The notes under the pieces were generated by a model that saw only the letters and a list, made by a program, of their open reading frames with translations, was not told the DNA's origin and did not search any database. A program made the translations under genes and the position numbers. From NCBI GenBank assembly GCA_958295765.1, contig CATQHB010000002.1, positions 2,840,091-2,904,090 on the forward strand: a stretch of 64,000 nucleotides of DNA, in the 5' to 3' direction. Position 1 is the stretch's first letter; each line of letters begins with the position of its first letter. Below, piece after piece: positions 7,684 through 16,833 of this stretch. This DNA comes from an uncultured Dehalococcoidia bacterium (lineage in GTDB: Bacteria > Chloroflexota > Dehalococcoidia > Lucifugimonadales > UBA3495).

Positions 7684-9091
7684 ATGTCTGAGCCAGGAAC
7701 AAGGGAACAGCGCGGAGCGGCTACGCCGAATCATCCGGTGAACACCCAAATTCTGCCCCCCCCCCCCCGCAACGGGTCTGGACAACAAGGTTTCCGTCCT
7801 TGCCTACCTCGTTCTGATCCTGCACCTATTTTTCTTCAGCGCGCTCATCGCCGCCGCCCCGGATACCTACCGGGCGCTGACCGAGGAAGACTACTGGGTC
7901 GAGTATCTCACCGCGGTCTGGTTTCTCTTGGCGGGTTTCCTGCTGTTGGGCACGGCCTGGCGGGAGCCAAGTTTATTCCGGCGCTGCGTCTATCTGCTTG
8001 GCGGTATGGCGATGGTGTTTGCCGCCGGGGAGGAAATCAGTTGGGGACAACGCATCTTCGGGTTTGCCACGCCCGACTTCCTGCTGCCCTTGAATCATCA
8101 GAAAGAATTCAATGTCCACAATATCATCAGCATCGATGGAAGGGTTAACAGCATCTACCGGAACGGCTCGCTGCTCCTGTTTATGGCAACCAGCGCGGCT
8201 TTCTTTTGCCGGAAAGACCGGCTTTTGGGGATTCCCTTCCCGTCAATCCTGCTGACGCTGGGTTTTCTGGCGATACTTTCCTATGACTCAGGAGCGGGCC
8301 TCAGCGATTTATTACGCTTTATTGTAACCAGGCATAAGGGGCTGCTGCTGCTCTTGCTCATCGTCGCCCTGTTTTCAGGACAAAGCAAATTGGTCATTGC
8401 GGCGGCGGCAACCCTGACCCTCGTTTTTGCTCTCTCCTATGTGAACTACCATAATTTGTACCACCATAGTATCGTCAGTTCGGGAGAGATACGGGAGTAT
8501 CTGTTCGGCCTCGGCTGCCTGTTCTATGCTCTGGAGCTTGCGCTGGCGCAGGGGCCGGGACGGTTAGCGGCAATCGCGCCGGCGCCATTACGCGGCCAGC
8601 AACTGGCGGGACGGCGGATTCCTTACTGGCTGATGACCGGCACCCTGGTAATTGCCGGCAGCATCGGGTTGATGGTTTTTCAGTATTTCAACCCTATAGC
8701 TGCCGCCAGAGAAGCGGCGGCGCGGGCCGAATACGCGGCGCTGGTGTCCGTCGAACCGGCAATCCGCGCCGATTATGACGTATATCTCAGCGACAACCGG
8801 CTGGTCTATGTCAAGGTGCCGTGCGCCCACGCCGACATGGGGGCGGCGTTCTTTCTGGCCCTGTACCCGGTTGACGTGGCTGACCTGCCCGGCCCGCGCC
8901 AGCAGCACGGCTTTGATAACCGGGACTTTACCTTTGACCGGCGTGGCGTAGGGTCGGGCGATTTCTGCCTGGAAGTGGTTCCGCTACCGGAATACGAGAT
9001 TGCCACCATCCGCACCGGCCAGTATGTGCCGGTGGAGGGCGGTTTCAAGCATCTATGGGAAGGGGAATTCCTCTGGCAAGAAGGCGAGTGA
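7684..9091 (+). CDS. Unknown membrane protein, tandem copy 2, frame-split at a 13-C tract
   Basis: The ATG at 7684 has the same ribosome-binding site as copy 1, but the frame runs into a run of 13 C residues (7756-7768) after codon 24. Only with 12 or 15 Cs does it continue into the conserved frame (GLDNKVSVLAYL ... GEEISWGQRIFGFATPDFLL) that stays open to 9091. Without slippage, translation of the membrane part could only start internally, e.g. TTG 7928. The full form would have about 470 residues: eight or so membrane segments, then a C-terminal soluble domain of about 130 residues missing from copy 1. Either a phase-variable gene or a homopolymer sequencing/assembly error. Function unknown. 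Confidence 0.7.
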
Positions 9092-9272
9092 ACCTTCCCG
9101 TCTCCAACGCTCGGTAGCCGGCCCGCTCTTTTCCGGGGGATTTCCTGGATTCCGGCTTGCGCCGGAACGACGGTGGTCGGGATTGCCCTGGTCATTATCC
9201 CCCGGCGGTTGACATATACCGGGCTGGCATAGATGATATTCAGCAATTCAATTCAGGTCAGGAGGCGCATCC

Positions 9273-10367
9273 GTGAAGGCTGCCGTTTTGTATGAGTATG
9301 GTCAACCCCTGGTGGTGGAGGAGTTGGAGTTGGACGAACCCAAGGCCGGGGAGGTGCTGGTCAAGATTGGGGCCGCCGGCATCTGCCGCAGCGACCGGCA
9401 TTTTATGCACGGCGACGCTAATATCAACCTGCCCGCCGTCCTGGGCCACGAGGGGGCCGGCACGGTGGAACGGGTCGGGCCGGGCGTAACCCTTACCAAG
9501 CCCGGCGACCAGGTTGTCCTCTCCTTTGTCCCGGCCTGCGGTCGCTGCAAGTCCTGCCTGGAGGGCCACTCCAATGTGTGCGACCTGCACATGGCGACCG
9601 GCCCCTATATGCTGGACGGCACTACCCGGCTGCACAAGGGCGGCCAGGACGTGCACCACATGGGCAAGGTGGCCTGCTTTGCCGAGTACGCCGTCGTTCC
9701 CGAAACCGGCTGTATTCCCACCCACGCCCCGCTGCCGATGGACAAGGCGGCGATGATTGGCTGCTGCGTCCCCACCGGCGTCGGCGCGACGATGTTCAGC
9801 GCCAACGTCCAGCCGGGCAGCACCGTCGCGGTGGTGGGCTGCGGCGGCGTGGGCCTGAACGTCATTATGGGCGCCAAACTGCTCAACGCCGGCCAGATTA
9901 TCGCGGTGGACATCCGGGAGAGCCAGTTGGAGTTTGCGATGAAGTTCGGCGCTACCCACTCGGTCAACGCCGCCGACCGGGACCCGGTGGCCCAGGTTAA
10001 GGAGCTTACCGGCGGGCGGGGCGCCGACTATACCTTTGAGGTTTTCGGTTCCGGGGAAACGGTCAAGGCGGCCTATGATATGTGCAGCAAGAGCGGCACG
10101 GTAACCGTGGTGGGCATTGCCCCCATCGGCGCCGAGGCCCCCATCAACGCCGTTGACCTGGTGCGCAACGAAAAGACCCTGCGCGGCACCTACTACGGCT
10201 CGGCCCGCTCCCGCACCGATATGCCCACCATGATTGACCTGTACCTGTCGGGCAAGCTGAACCTGGATGACCTGGTGCTGCGCCACTATACCCTGGACCA
10301 GATAAATGAGGCTTACGGCGATATGGACCGGGGCGAGGTGGGGCGGGGCGCCATAATGTTCAACTAA
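9273..10367 (+). CDS. Zinc-dependent medium-chain alcohol dehydrogenase
   Basis: The GTG at 9273 is preceded by AGGAGG with 7-base spacing. The 364-residue protein is a medium-chain NAD(P)-dependent dehydrogenase: catalytic-zinc cysteine in ICRSDRHFMHG, the GHEGAGTVERVG motif, four structural-zinc cysteines in CGRCKSCLEGHSNVC, and the Rossmann signature VAVVGCGGVGLNVIMGAKL. The sequence is closest in feel to class III/NDMA-type alcohol dehydrogenases, but substrate cannot be told. A TTGACA at 9209-9214 may belong to its promoter. It lies 72 bp upstream of the selenoprotein gene on the same strand, so co-transcription is likely. Confidence 0.9.
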   Translation: MKAAVLYEYGQPLVVEELELDEPKAGEVLVKIGAAGICRSDRHFMHGDANINLPAVLGHEGAGTVERVGPGVTLTKPGDQVVLSFVPACGRCKSCLEGHSNVCDLHMATGPYMLDGTTRLHKGGQDVHHMGKVACFAEYAVVPETGCIPTHAPLPMDKAAMIGCCVPTGVGATMFSANVQPGSTVAVVGCGGVGLNVIMGAKLLNAGQIIAVDIRESQLEFAMKFGATHSVNAADRDPVAQVKELTGGRGADYTFEVFGSGETVKAAYDMCSKSGTVTVVGIAPIGAEAPINAVDLVRNEKTLRGTYYGSARSRTDMPTMIDLYLSGKLNLDDLVLRHYTLDQINEAYGDMDRGEVGRGAIMFN

Positions 10368-10380
10368 ACCCCCGGCGTTG

Positions 10381-10407
10381 CCGCAGCGTATAGCGGTATA
10401 GCTGCGG
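10381..10407 (+). other. Strong stem-loop between dehydrogenase and selenoprotein genes
   Basis: CCGCAGC and GCTGCGG pair perfectly, with inner TATA/TATA pairing around a GCGG loop and one bulged G. No U-run follows, so it is not a classical terminator. It could be an mRNA processing or stability site in the bicistronic message. Confidence 0.5.
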
Positions 10408-10439
10408 TTAATCCATAGGTTTATCGGAGGAGGGCCGTT

Positions 10440-11645
10440 ATGCCCCGGTTGGAAACCCTCAGCGAAGTCCAGCGCCGAACCCTGGAGTTCTTTCCCTGTC
10501 TGGAGAATGACGCCGCGCCCTGGACGGCGCCGTCCCATAGCCTGGCCCAAAGCCGGGTGGCCCTGGTAACCACCGCCGGGCTGCACCGGCGGGATGACCA
10601 GCCCTTTGCCCGGGACGCGGCCGGCGGCGAGGCATCCTACCGGGTCATTCCCAGCGACTGCGACCCGGCCGACGTGGTGCAGAGCCATTTCAGCATCGGC
10701 TTTGACCATACCGGCATCTACCGGGACCTGAATGTTACCTTCCCCATGGACCGGCTGGGGGAATTGCAGGAACGGGGCGTTATCGGCAGCGTCTCCACCA
10801 ACTACTACTCCTTTATGGGCGCCCTGCGCGACGCCAGCCGGGTAATTGAGGAAACCGGCCCGGAAGTGGCCCGGCGGCTGCGGGAGGAGGGCGTGGACGT
10901 GGCCCTGCTGACCCCCACTTGACCCCTCTGCACCCACACCGTGAGTGTGCTGGCCCGGGTGCTGGAGGAGCAGGGGATTGCCACCACCGCCATCGTGATG
11001 GTCCGGGAACACGCCGAAAAGGTAAAACCGCCCCGCGCCCTGTTCGTGCCTTTCTACTTCGGCTTTGCCCTGGGCAAGCCCGACGACCCGGCCTATCAGC
11101 ATCGGGTTATTCAAGCCGCCTTCGACCTGCTGCAAGCTGCCGAGGGGCCGGCTTTGGCCGACTTCCCGGAGGATGACGCAGCAGCCGGGGCCACGATGCC
11201 CCAGGCATCTCAAGTAACCGCCGAGCCGGCCCAAGCCGCCCGCAGCGCCGCCGATGAGGTAACCGCCCTGCGCGCCTTCTACGAGCGTTGGGTGGAAGGC
11301 CATTCCGGGCGTACCGCCGTCGGCCTCAGCGGCATCCCCCAGCGCCGCTTTCGGGGCCTGGTGCGTTTCCTGGAAGCCTGCGCCCAGGGCGATGCCGAGG
11401 CCGATCTGACGGAACGCCCGGCGGGGGTATCCCGGCCCCAGTTCATCCGCTACTGCGCCGATGACCTGAAGGCGTTTTACTATGAGGCGCGGATGGAACA
11501 GCAGCGGGACGCCACCGAGGAGGCCCTGCACCGCTGGTTCTGGGGCAGCACCGCCGGCGGCAAGCTGATAACCGACGTGGCCGCCACCCTGAACGCCACC
11601 GAAGACCCCAACCTGCGCGCCCTGGCCTACGGCCTGGCCCGGTAG
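10440..11645 (+). CDS. GrdB/PrdB-family selenoprotein (glycine/D-proline reductase type)
   Basis: A 401-residue product with an in-frame UGA at 10920-10922 read as Sec161 in U-P-L-C (LLTPT-U-PLCTHTVSVLARVL). This is the position and context of the redox-active Sec in D-proline reductase PrdB and the selenoprotein B family. N-terminal ALVTTAGLHRRDDQPF and FSIGFDHTGIYRDLNVTFP, and post-Sec GIATTAIVMVREHAEKVKPP and FVPFYFGFALGKPDDP, are family blocks. A CACAC-CGTGA-GTGTG hairpin starts 13 bases after the UGA. A C-terminal extension of about 130 residues (from EVTALRAFYERW) is not part of classical PrdB. GGAGGAGGG precedes the ATG. No other glycine/proline reductase subunits are nearby, so the reaction is unknown and is probably not classical Stickland reduction. 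Confidence 0.85.
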
Positions 11646-11671
11646 AATGTCCCATTTCATTTCCAGGAACC

Positions 11672-11793
11672 GGTAGGGGCGGGTTTGTAACCCGCCCTGC
11701 GTTCAACCGCAAATCAGGCTCAAAGAACCGACGCCGCCATAGCTGAACTGTTATAACACCGGAACGTGGACGGGTTACAAACCCGCCCCTACC
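11672..11793. repeat. MITE-like inverted-repeat element, family A
   Basis: 122 bp bounded by GGTAGGGGCGGG and CCCGCCCCTACC, with inner palindromes GTTTGTAACCCGCC and CGGGTTACAAACCCG. It is closely similar along its whole length to the element core at 4823-4944, including the GAACCGACGCCGCC middle. Confidence 0.85.
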
Positions 11794-11810
11794 GACAAGG
11801 ACGCTGCCCC

Positions 11811-12296
11811 GTGAACGATCCCGTGAACGATATAGTAGTCAAACTGGTGGAAACGGAGGCGGAACTGGCCGGGGCCATCAACGTGCGGATGCGGGTGTTC
11901 GTCAGCGAGCAGTCCATCCCCGCCGAGGTGGAACTGGATGAGGCCGACGCCACCGCCACCCACGCCGTTGCCCTGCACCAAGGGGAGGTTGTCGGCACCG
12001 GCCGCCTGGTAGTTGATACGGGCGGGGTTGCGACGGGTGAAGTTGGGGACAGCGAACCGGCGCCGGCCGGCCGGATTGGGCGAATGGCCGTTGACCAAAC
12101 CTGGCGGCGGCAGGGAGTAGGCGGTCAAATCCTCCGGTTCCTGGAAGGAGAAGCCCGCCGCCAAGGTCTGCCCCAATGCGTCCTCCACGCCCAGGAATAC
12201 GTCAAGGACTTCTACGCCGGGGAAGGCTACCAGGAACGGGGCGAGGTATTTTTAGAGGTGGATATACCGCATATTGAGATGTGGAAGGAGTTGTAA
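11811..12296 (+). CDS. GNAT-family N-acetyltransferase
   Basis: A 161-residue acetyltransferase. The GTG at 11811 is chosen because the frame upstream is repeat DNA and AAGG lies 10 bases before; GTG 11823 is possible. Visible: N-terminal INVRMRVFVSEQSIPAEVELDE typical of the ElaA/YjcF-like branch, acetyl-CoA motif RIGRMAVDQTWRRQGVGGQI (Q/RxxGxG/A), and the C-terminal FYAGEGYQERGEVF. Substrate unknown. A family A repeat ends only 17 bases before the start and may have displaced its native promoter. Confidence 0.85.
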   Translation: MNDPVNDIVVKLVETEAELAGAINVRMRVFVSEQSIPAEVELDEADATATHAVALHQGEVVGTGRLVVDTGGVATGEVGDSEPAPAGRIGRMAVDQTWRRQGVGGQILRFLEGEARRQGLPQCVLHAQEYVKDFYAGEGYQERGEVFLEVDIPHIEMWKEL

Positions 12297-12363
12297 CCTT
12301 TCCGGGTATTTTCAACCGGTGGTGGCGGTGTTGGTGTTTCTTACCAGGCCACGTTTTGTTATG

Positions 12364-12508
12364 CGGTAGGGGCGGGTTTATAACCCGCCCTGGCACAACT
12401 CCGGGTCAGGCGCCAAGTCAATGCCAAGAACAATATCCGCTCATGGTGAGCCTGTCGAACCACGCCCCCACCCCAATTCAATCCTTCGACAAGCTCAGGA
12501 TGAGCGGG
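12364..12508. repeat. Half family A palindrome plus family B repeat
   Basis: GCGGTAGGGGCGGG TTTATAACCCGCC (12364-12390) is a solitary inner palindrome of family A. The family B element follows in inverted orientation (12438-12508: GCTCATGGTGAGCCTGTCG ... CGACAAGCTCAGGATGAGC). No gene is seen between the GNAT gene and pyrE. Confidence 0.65.
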
Positions 12509-12550
12509 GAGAGTAGGCAACTCGACATTAGGGTTAGGCCAGCCACCGCA

Positions 12551-13123
12551 TCACCCCACCACCTCAATTTGGCCGGCGGCGTTGGCGGCCAGCAGGGGGG
12601 TGAAGTCATAGCCCCGCCGCCGCAGTTCCGCGCCGCCGCCCTCTTGCCGGTCCAGCAGGGCCAGCACCTTTACCACCGTGCAGCCGGCGGCCTCGGCGGC
12701 GTCAATGGCCTGGAACAGAGAGCCGCCGGTGGTGCAGGTGTCGTCCACGATGGCGGTGCGGCAGCCCGGCGGCAGCGGCCCCTCAATGGCCTGGCCGGTG
12801 CCGTGAGCCTTGGCCTCCTTGCGGACGATGAAGGCCGGTATGGCCGTTCCCCCGGCGCCGCCCTCCAGGTGGCTGACCAGGGCCACCGCGGTTACTATCG
12901 GGTCGGCGCCCAGGGTTGGCCCGCCGATAGCCTGAGCGCCGGCCGCCCGGATGCCGGGCAGCAAAGCCTGGCCCACCAGATAGGCCCCCTCCGGGTCCAG
13001 ACTCAACAGCCGCCCGTCAAAGTAGTAGCCGCTTTTCCGCCCCGACGTCAGGGTAAAGTCCCCGTAGCGGAGCGCCCCCTTGTCCAGGGCCAACTGCAAT
13101 AGCCGCTGAGATATATCGCTCAA
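12551..13123 (-). CDS. pyrE: Orotate phosphoribosyltransferase
   Basis: A 190-residue enzyme converting orotate and PRPP to OMP in pyrimidine synthesis. Seen: N-terminal ALRYGDFTLTSGRKSGYYFD, YLVGQALLP, and the PRPP-binding loop AIVDDTCTTGGSLFQAI. FIVRKEAKAHGTGQAIEGPL carries the catalytic-loop lysines. Length is normal. It stands alone; other pyr genes are not in the window. The next 330 bp upstream are repeats. Confidence 0.95.
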   Translation of the reverse strand: MSDISQRLLQLALDKGALRYGDFTLTSGRKSGYYFDGRLLSLDPEGAYLVGQALLPGIRAAGAQAIGGPTLGADPIVTAVALVSHLEGGAGGTAIPAFIVRKEAKAHGTGQAIEGPLPPGCRTAIVDDTCTTGGSLFQAIDAAEAAGCTVVKVLALLDRQEGGGAELRRRGYDFTPLLAANAAGQIEVVG

Positions 13124-13200
13124 TCTGATTTCTCCCGTTAGTTTTGCGTGGGTTAACCGGCCAGACCGGGTTTTGTTGGCCTCAGGAATCCGGGAAAGGT

Positions 13201-13320
13201 CAATGCCAATAATGTCAATGCTGTAAAGTTCAACGTCAATAATGCCAATGTCGTAAAGTGCAATGCCAACAAGGTCAATGCCGTAAAGTGCAATGCCAAC
13301 AATGTCAATGCCGTAAAATT
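13201..13320. repeat. Tandem repeat, four 30-bp units
   Basis: Four consecutive 30-bp units (CAATGCCAAYAAKGTCAATG + CYGTAAARTK) with few differences, followed by the start of a fifth that merges into the family D repeat. There are no spacers, so it is not CRISPR. Each unit has two related halves (CAATGCCAA.. / TCAATGCCGT..). Confidence 0.85.
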
Positions 13321-13324
13321 CAAT

Positions 13325-13435
13325 GTCATTCCGACCGCAGGGAGGAATCTAAACTCCTTCATAGCAGGATTTCTACCGGAACCGGAGGATGGTAAGGGCC
13401 GAGCATTTTAGATTCCTCCCTGCGGTCGGAATGAC
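13325..13435. repeat. Palindromic repeat, family D (GTCATTCCGACCGCAGGG ends)
   Basis: Ends GTCATTCCGACCGCAGGGAG and CTCCCTGCGGTCGGAATGAC are exact complements over 20 bp; the inner part contains GAATCTAAA/TTTAGATTC. Other copies: 18451-18553, 48597-48691, 56111-56220. With the 30-bp tandem repeat it fills the gap 13124-13455. Confidence 0.85.
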
Positions 13436-13455
13436 AGACTATAGGGATTGGCCGG

Positions 13456-14082
13456 TTAATCCACCCGTAAACCCCGGTACAACCCCTGCTCAATTATATA
13501 CTGCTCCACCGGCTCCGGGACCTGGTAGCGGAAGGATCGGCCGGCGGCGGCGCGGCGGCGGATTTCGGTGGCGCTGAAATCGACCATCGGAACCGGCAAC
13601 ACGGTTATCCGGTCGCCCTGCTCCCGGTAGCGGGCCAGGGTGCGGTCTATAATGGCGTCCTGCTGCTCCTCCGGGTAACCGGGGCGGCTGACCACCACCA
13701 GCCGGGCCAACTCCAGCAGCCGCGCCGGTTCCTTCCAGCGGCGGAAACTCGCAAAGGCGTCCTGGCCCAGGATGAAGTGCAGTTCAACATCCGGCCCCCA
13801 GTCGGCCCGCAACTCCGCCAGGGTATCCACCGTGTAGCTGGGGCCGGGCCGGTCAAGTTCACTGGAGAGGCAGTCAAAATGGGGATTGGAGGCAACGGCC
13901 AGTTCCACCATCCGCCGCCGGTGGCCGGCCTCGGTAAGGGGTTGGCCGGCCTTCAACCAGGGCTGGCCGGCCGGAACAAACAGCACCCGGTCCAATGCCA
14001 GGCTGAGCCGGCTCTCCTCGGCAATTATCAGGTGGCCCAAATGTACCGGGTCAAAAGTGCCGCCCAGAATACCTACCCGCAT
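13456..14082 (-). CDS. nadD: Nicotinate-nucleotide adenylyltransferase
   Basis: Transfers AMP from ATP to nicotinate mononucleotide in NAD synthesis. The nucleotidyltransferase motif GGTFDPVHLGHL and the C-terminal FSATEIRRRAA are diagnostic. I start at the ATG at 14082 (MRVGILGG); an upstream TTG at 14097 adds five residues. Length about 208 residues is normal. It lies downstream of obg on the same strand, separated by an AT-rich family E repeat, an obg-nadD arrangement common in bacteria. Confidence 0.95.
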   Translation of the reverse strand: MRVGILGGTFDPVHLGHLIIAEESRLSLALDRVLFVPAGQPWLKAGQPLTEAGHRRRMVELAVASNPHFDCLSSELDRPGPSYTVDTLAELRADWGPDVELHFILGQDAFASFRRWKEPARLLELARLVVVSRPGYPEEQQDAIIDRTLARYREQGDRITVLPVPMVDFSATEIRRRAAAGRSFRYQVPEPVEQYIIEQGLYRGLRVD

Positions 14083-14090
14083 AACTCCAA

Positions 14091-14169
14091 TTATCAATTA
14101 AGAATCAGGAATTAAGAATTGGCAATTACAGAACCCCAATTCTTAATTCCTAATTCCTAATTCCTAATT
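14091..14169. repeat. AT-rich inverted repeat, family E
   Basis: TTAAGAATCAGGAATTAAG pairs with CTTAATTCCTAATTCCTAA across CAATTACAGAACCCCAATT. Same family as 7317-7390. It fills the obg-nadD gap and could form a long hairpin in the mRNA. Confidence 0.7.
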
Positions 14170-14172
14170 AAA

Positions 14173-15819
<1,647 letters not shown>

Positions 15820-16083
15820 TCAGGCGGCCGGCCCGGCCGGGTTGCCCTCCAGGTTGTTGTAGTCATAGACCGGCAGGGTTTGGGTGGCAACGGGTTTGCC
15901 CTCCCCGGCCTGAAAGCCCCTGATTATCGCCAGCGCCCTTGCGGGAATTGCCCGGTCGCCGCACTGGACACAAACAAAGGCCGGCACGTTCTCCACCAAG
16001 AAAGGCTCCGGGCCATCCTCGCAGCAGTAGCGGATAACCTCCTCCCGGAAAGTGGCCGGCCCATGGCACAGGGTACAGTCCAT
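15820..16083 (-). CDS. YgiT-type (MqsA-like) zinc-finger protein, second of two
   Basis: Starting at the ATG at 16083 this is an 87-residue protein with two CxxC pairs (MDCTLCHGP and VCVQCGD) typical of the MqsA/YgiT N-terminal zinc domain. No helix-turn-helix domain is present. It follows the paralogue at 16085-16378 almost without gap (start 16083, preceding stop at 16085), so the two are translationally coupled. Likely an antitoxin-like component for the DUF4258 protein upstream; inferred from context only. Confidence 0.75.
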   Translation of the reverse strand: MDCTLCHGPATFREEVIRYCCEDGPEPFLVENVPAFVCVQCGDRAIPARALAIIRGFQAGEGKPVATQTLPVYDYNNLEGNPAGPAA

Positions 16084-16084
16084 T

Positions 16085-16378
16085 CTATTCCCCCACCGCT
16101 TTGCTGAGGGGGCGGGATTTGTCGGGCTTTTCCGGTTGGGCAAAGGGGTTATTCAGGTCAAAGACCGGGACGGTTCGGCAGCCGACCGGCCGGGCGTTGC
16201 CCAGCCTTACCAGTTCCAACGCCGCGCTGGACTCGGTGGGAAAACCGGACAGGCCGCATACTTGGCAGACCTGGGCCGGCAGATTCTCTACAAAGCAGGG
16301 ATTGGGGCCGTCGCCCATAAAATACCTGATGACCTGCTCTTCCTCAGTGTCTTTACTGAGGCAGTTATAGCAATACAT
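16085..16378 (-). CDS. YgiT-type (MqsA-like) zinc-finger protein, first of two
   Basis: 97 residues with MYCYNCLSK and VCQVCGLSGF zinc ligands and a shared central block (EEQVIRYFMGDGPNPCFVEN here; FREEVIRYCCEDGPEPFLVE in the neighbour). Families pairing a DUF4258 protein with a YgiT-type zinc finger are common toxin-antitoxin-like modules; here the finger is duplicated in tandem. It begins one base after the DUF4258 stop. Confidence 0.75.
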   Translation of the reverse strand: MYCYNCLSKDTEEEQVIRYFMGDGPNPCFVENLPAQVCQVCGLSGFPTESSAALELVRLGNARPVGCRTVPVFDLNNPFAQPEKPDKSRPLSKAVGE

Positions 16379-16379
16379 T

Positions 16380-16727
16380 TTATCCCTCTACGGGTCTCCT
16401 GCGGATGCGGTAGTTAGCGTCGGCCCATTTGTAAGGCTCGGTCTCCGCCGGAAAATAGGCGGTGATAATCCAGTATTCCCGGGAGTAGCTGCACAAAACG
16501 TGACCTACGTGACCATCGGACGTGGTTCCCCAAATCAGGCAAGAGCTGTAAGGAGTATCGTCAGGATAGTCCTCTATAACTTCAGGGGCATCGTCGCACA
16601 GTATAAAGCGGATGTCCTTTTCGGTGGGAGTAGGACGCGATTCCAGTCGCCGCGCATAGTGGGGGCGTGGTTTCAGTGTACCGTTATCGGCGGCCTCGCA
16701 CAACTCCGTTATTCGTCTCTCGTACAT
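16380..16727 (-). CDS. DUF4258-domain protein (putative toxin of the module)
   Basis: About 115 residues from the ATG at 16727 (GTG 16733 possible; GGGTGGGG adjoins). Pattern HYARRLESRPTPTEKDIRFIL, then EVIEDYPDDTPYSSCLIWG, HVGHVLCSYSREYWIITAYF and a final W matches the DUF4258 fold, which resembles small RelE/BrnT-like RNases. First gene of a three-gene run with two YgiT-type proteins, lying between dnaA and the DnaA-box cluster. Toxic activity is not shown by the sequence. Confidence 0.7.
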   Translation of the reverse strand: MYERRITELCEAADNGTLKPRPHYARRLESRPTPTEKDIRFILCDDAPEVIEDYPDDTPYSSCLIWGTTSDGHVGHVLCSYSREYWIITAYFPAETEPYKWADANYRIRRRPVEG

Positions 16728-16833
16728 CCCCACCCAACAATATACTGAATCCACCCGCCGGTATCGGAAATAATAATAGCACACCGCCGGTGGTGTGCCT
16801 AACTTCGGGCGCTTGGTTCACCCTTCAACCTGC

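Noticed and set aside
10381-10407. Hairpin considered as a rho-independent terminator of the alcohol dehydrogenase
   Set aside because: No U-run follows the stem (TTAATCC).
9258-11660. An 800-codon open frame on the minus strand opposite the alcohol dehydrogenase and the selenoprotein
   Set aside because: It is the antisense shadow of two genes with clear family motifs; its translation is Gly/His/Pro/Ala-rich low-information sequence typical of GC-rich antisense frames.
13201-13320. 30-bp repeats considered as a CRISPR array
   Set aside because: Units are directly adjacent with no spacers; CRISPR needs unique spacers of similar length.
13153-13362. 69-codon frame with leucine/threonine repeats (LHFTALTLLA) that looks like a membrane repeat protein
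   Set aside because: It is a translation of the 30-bp non-coding tandem repeat and family D element; no ribosome-binding site.
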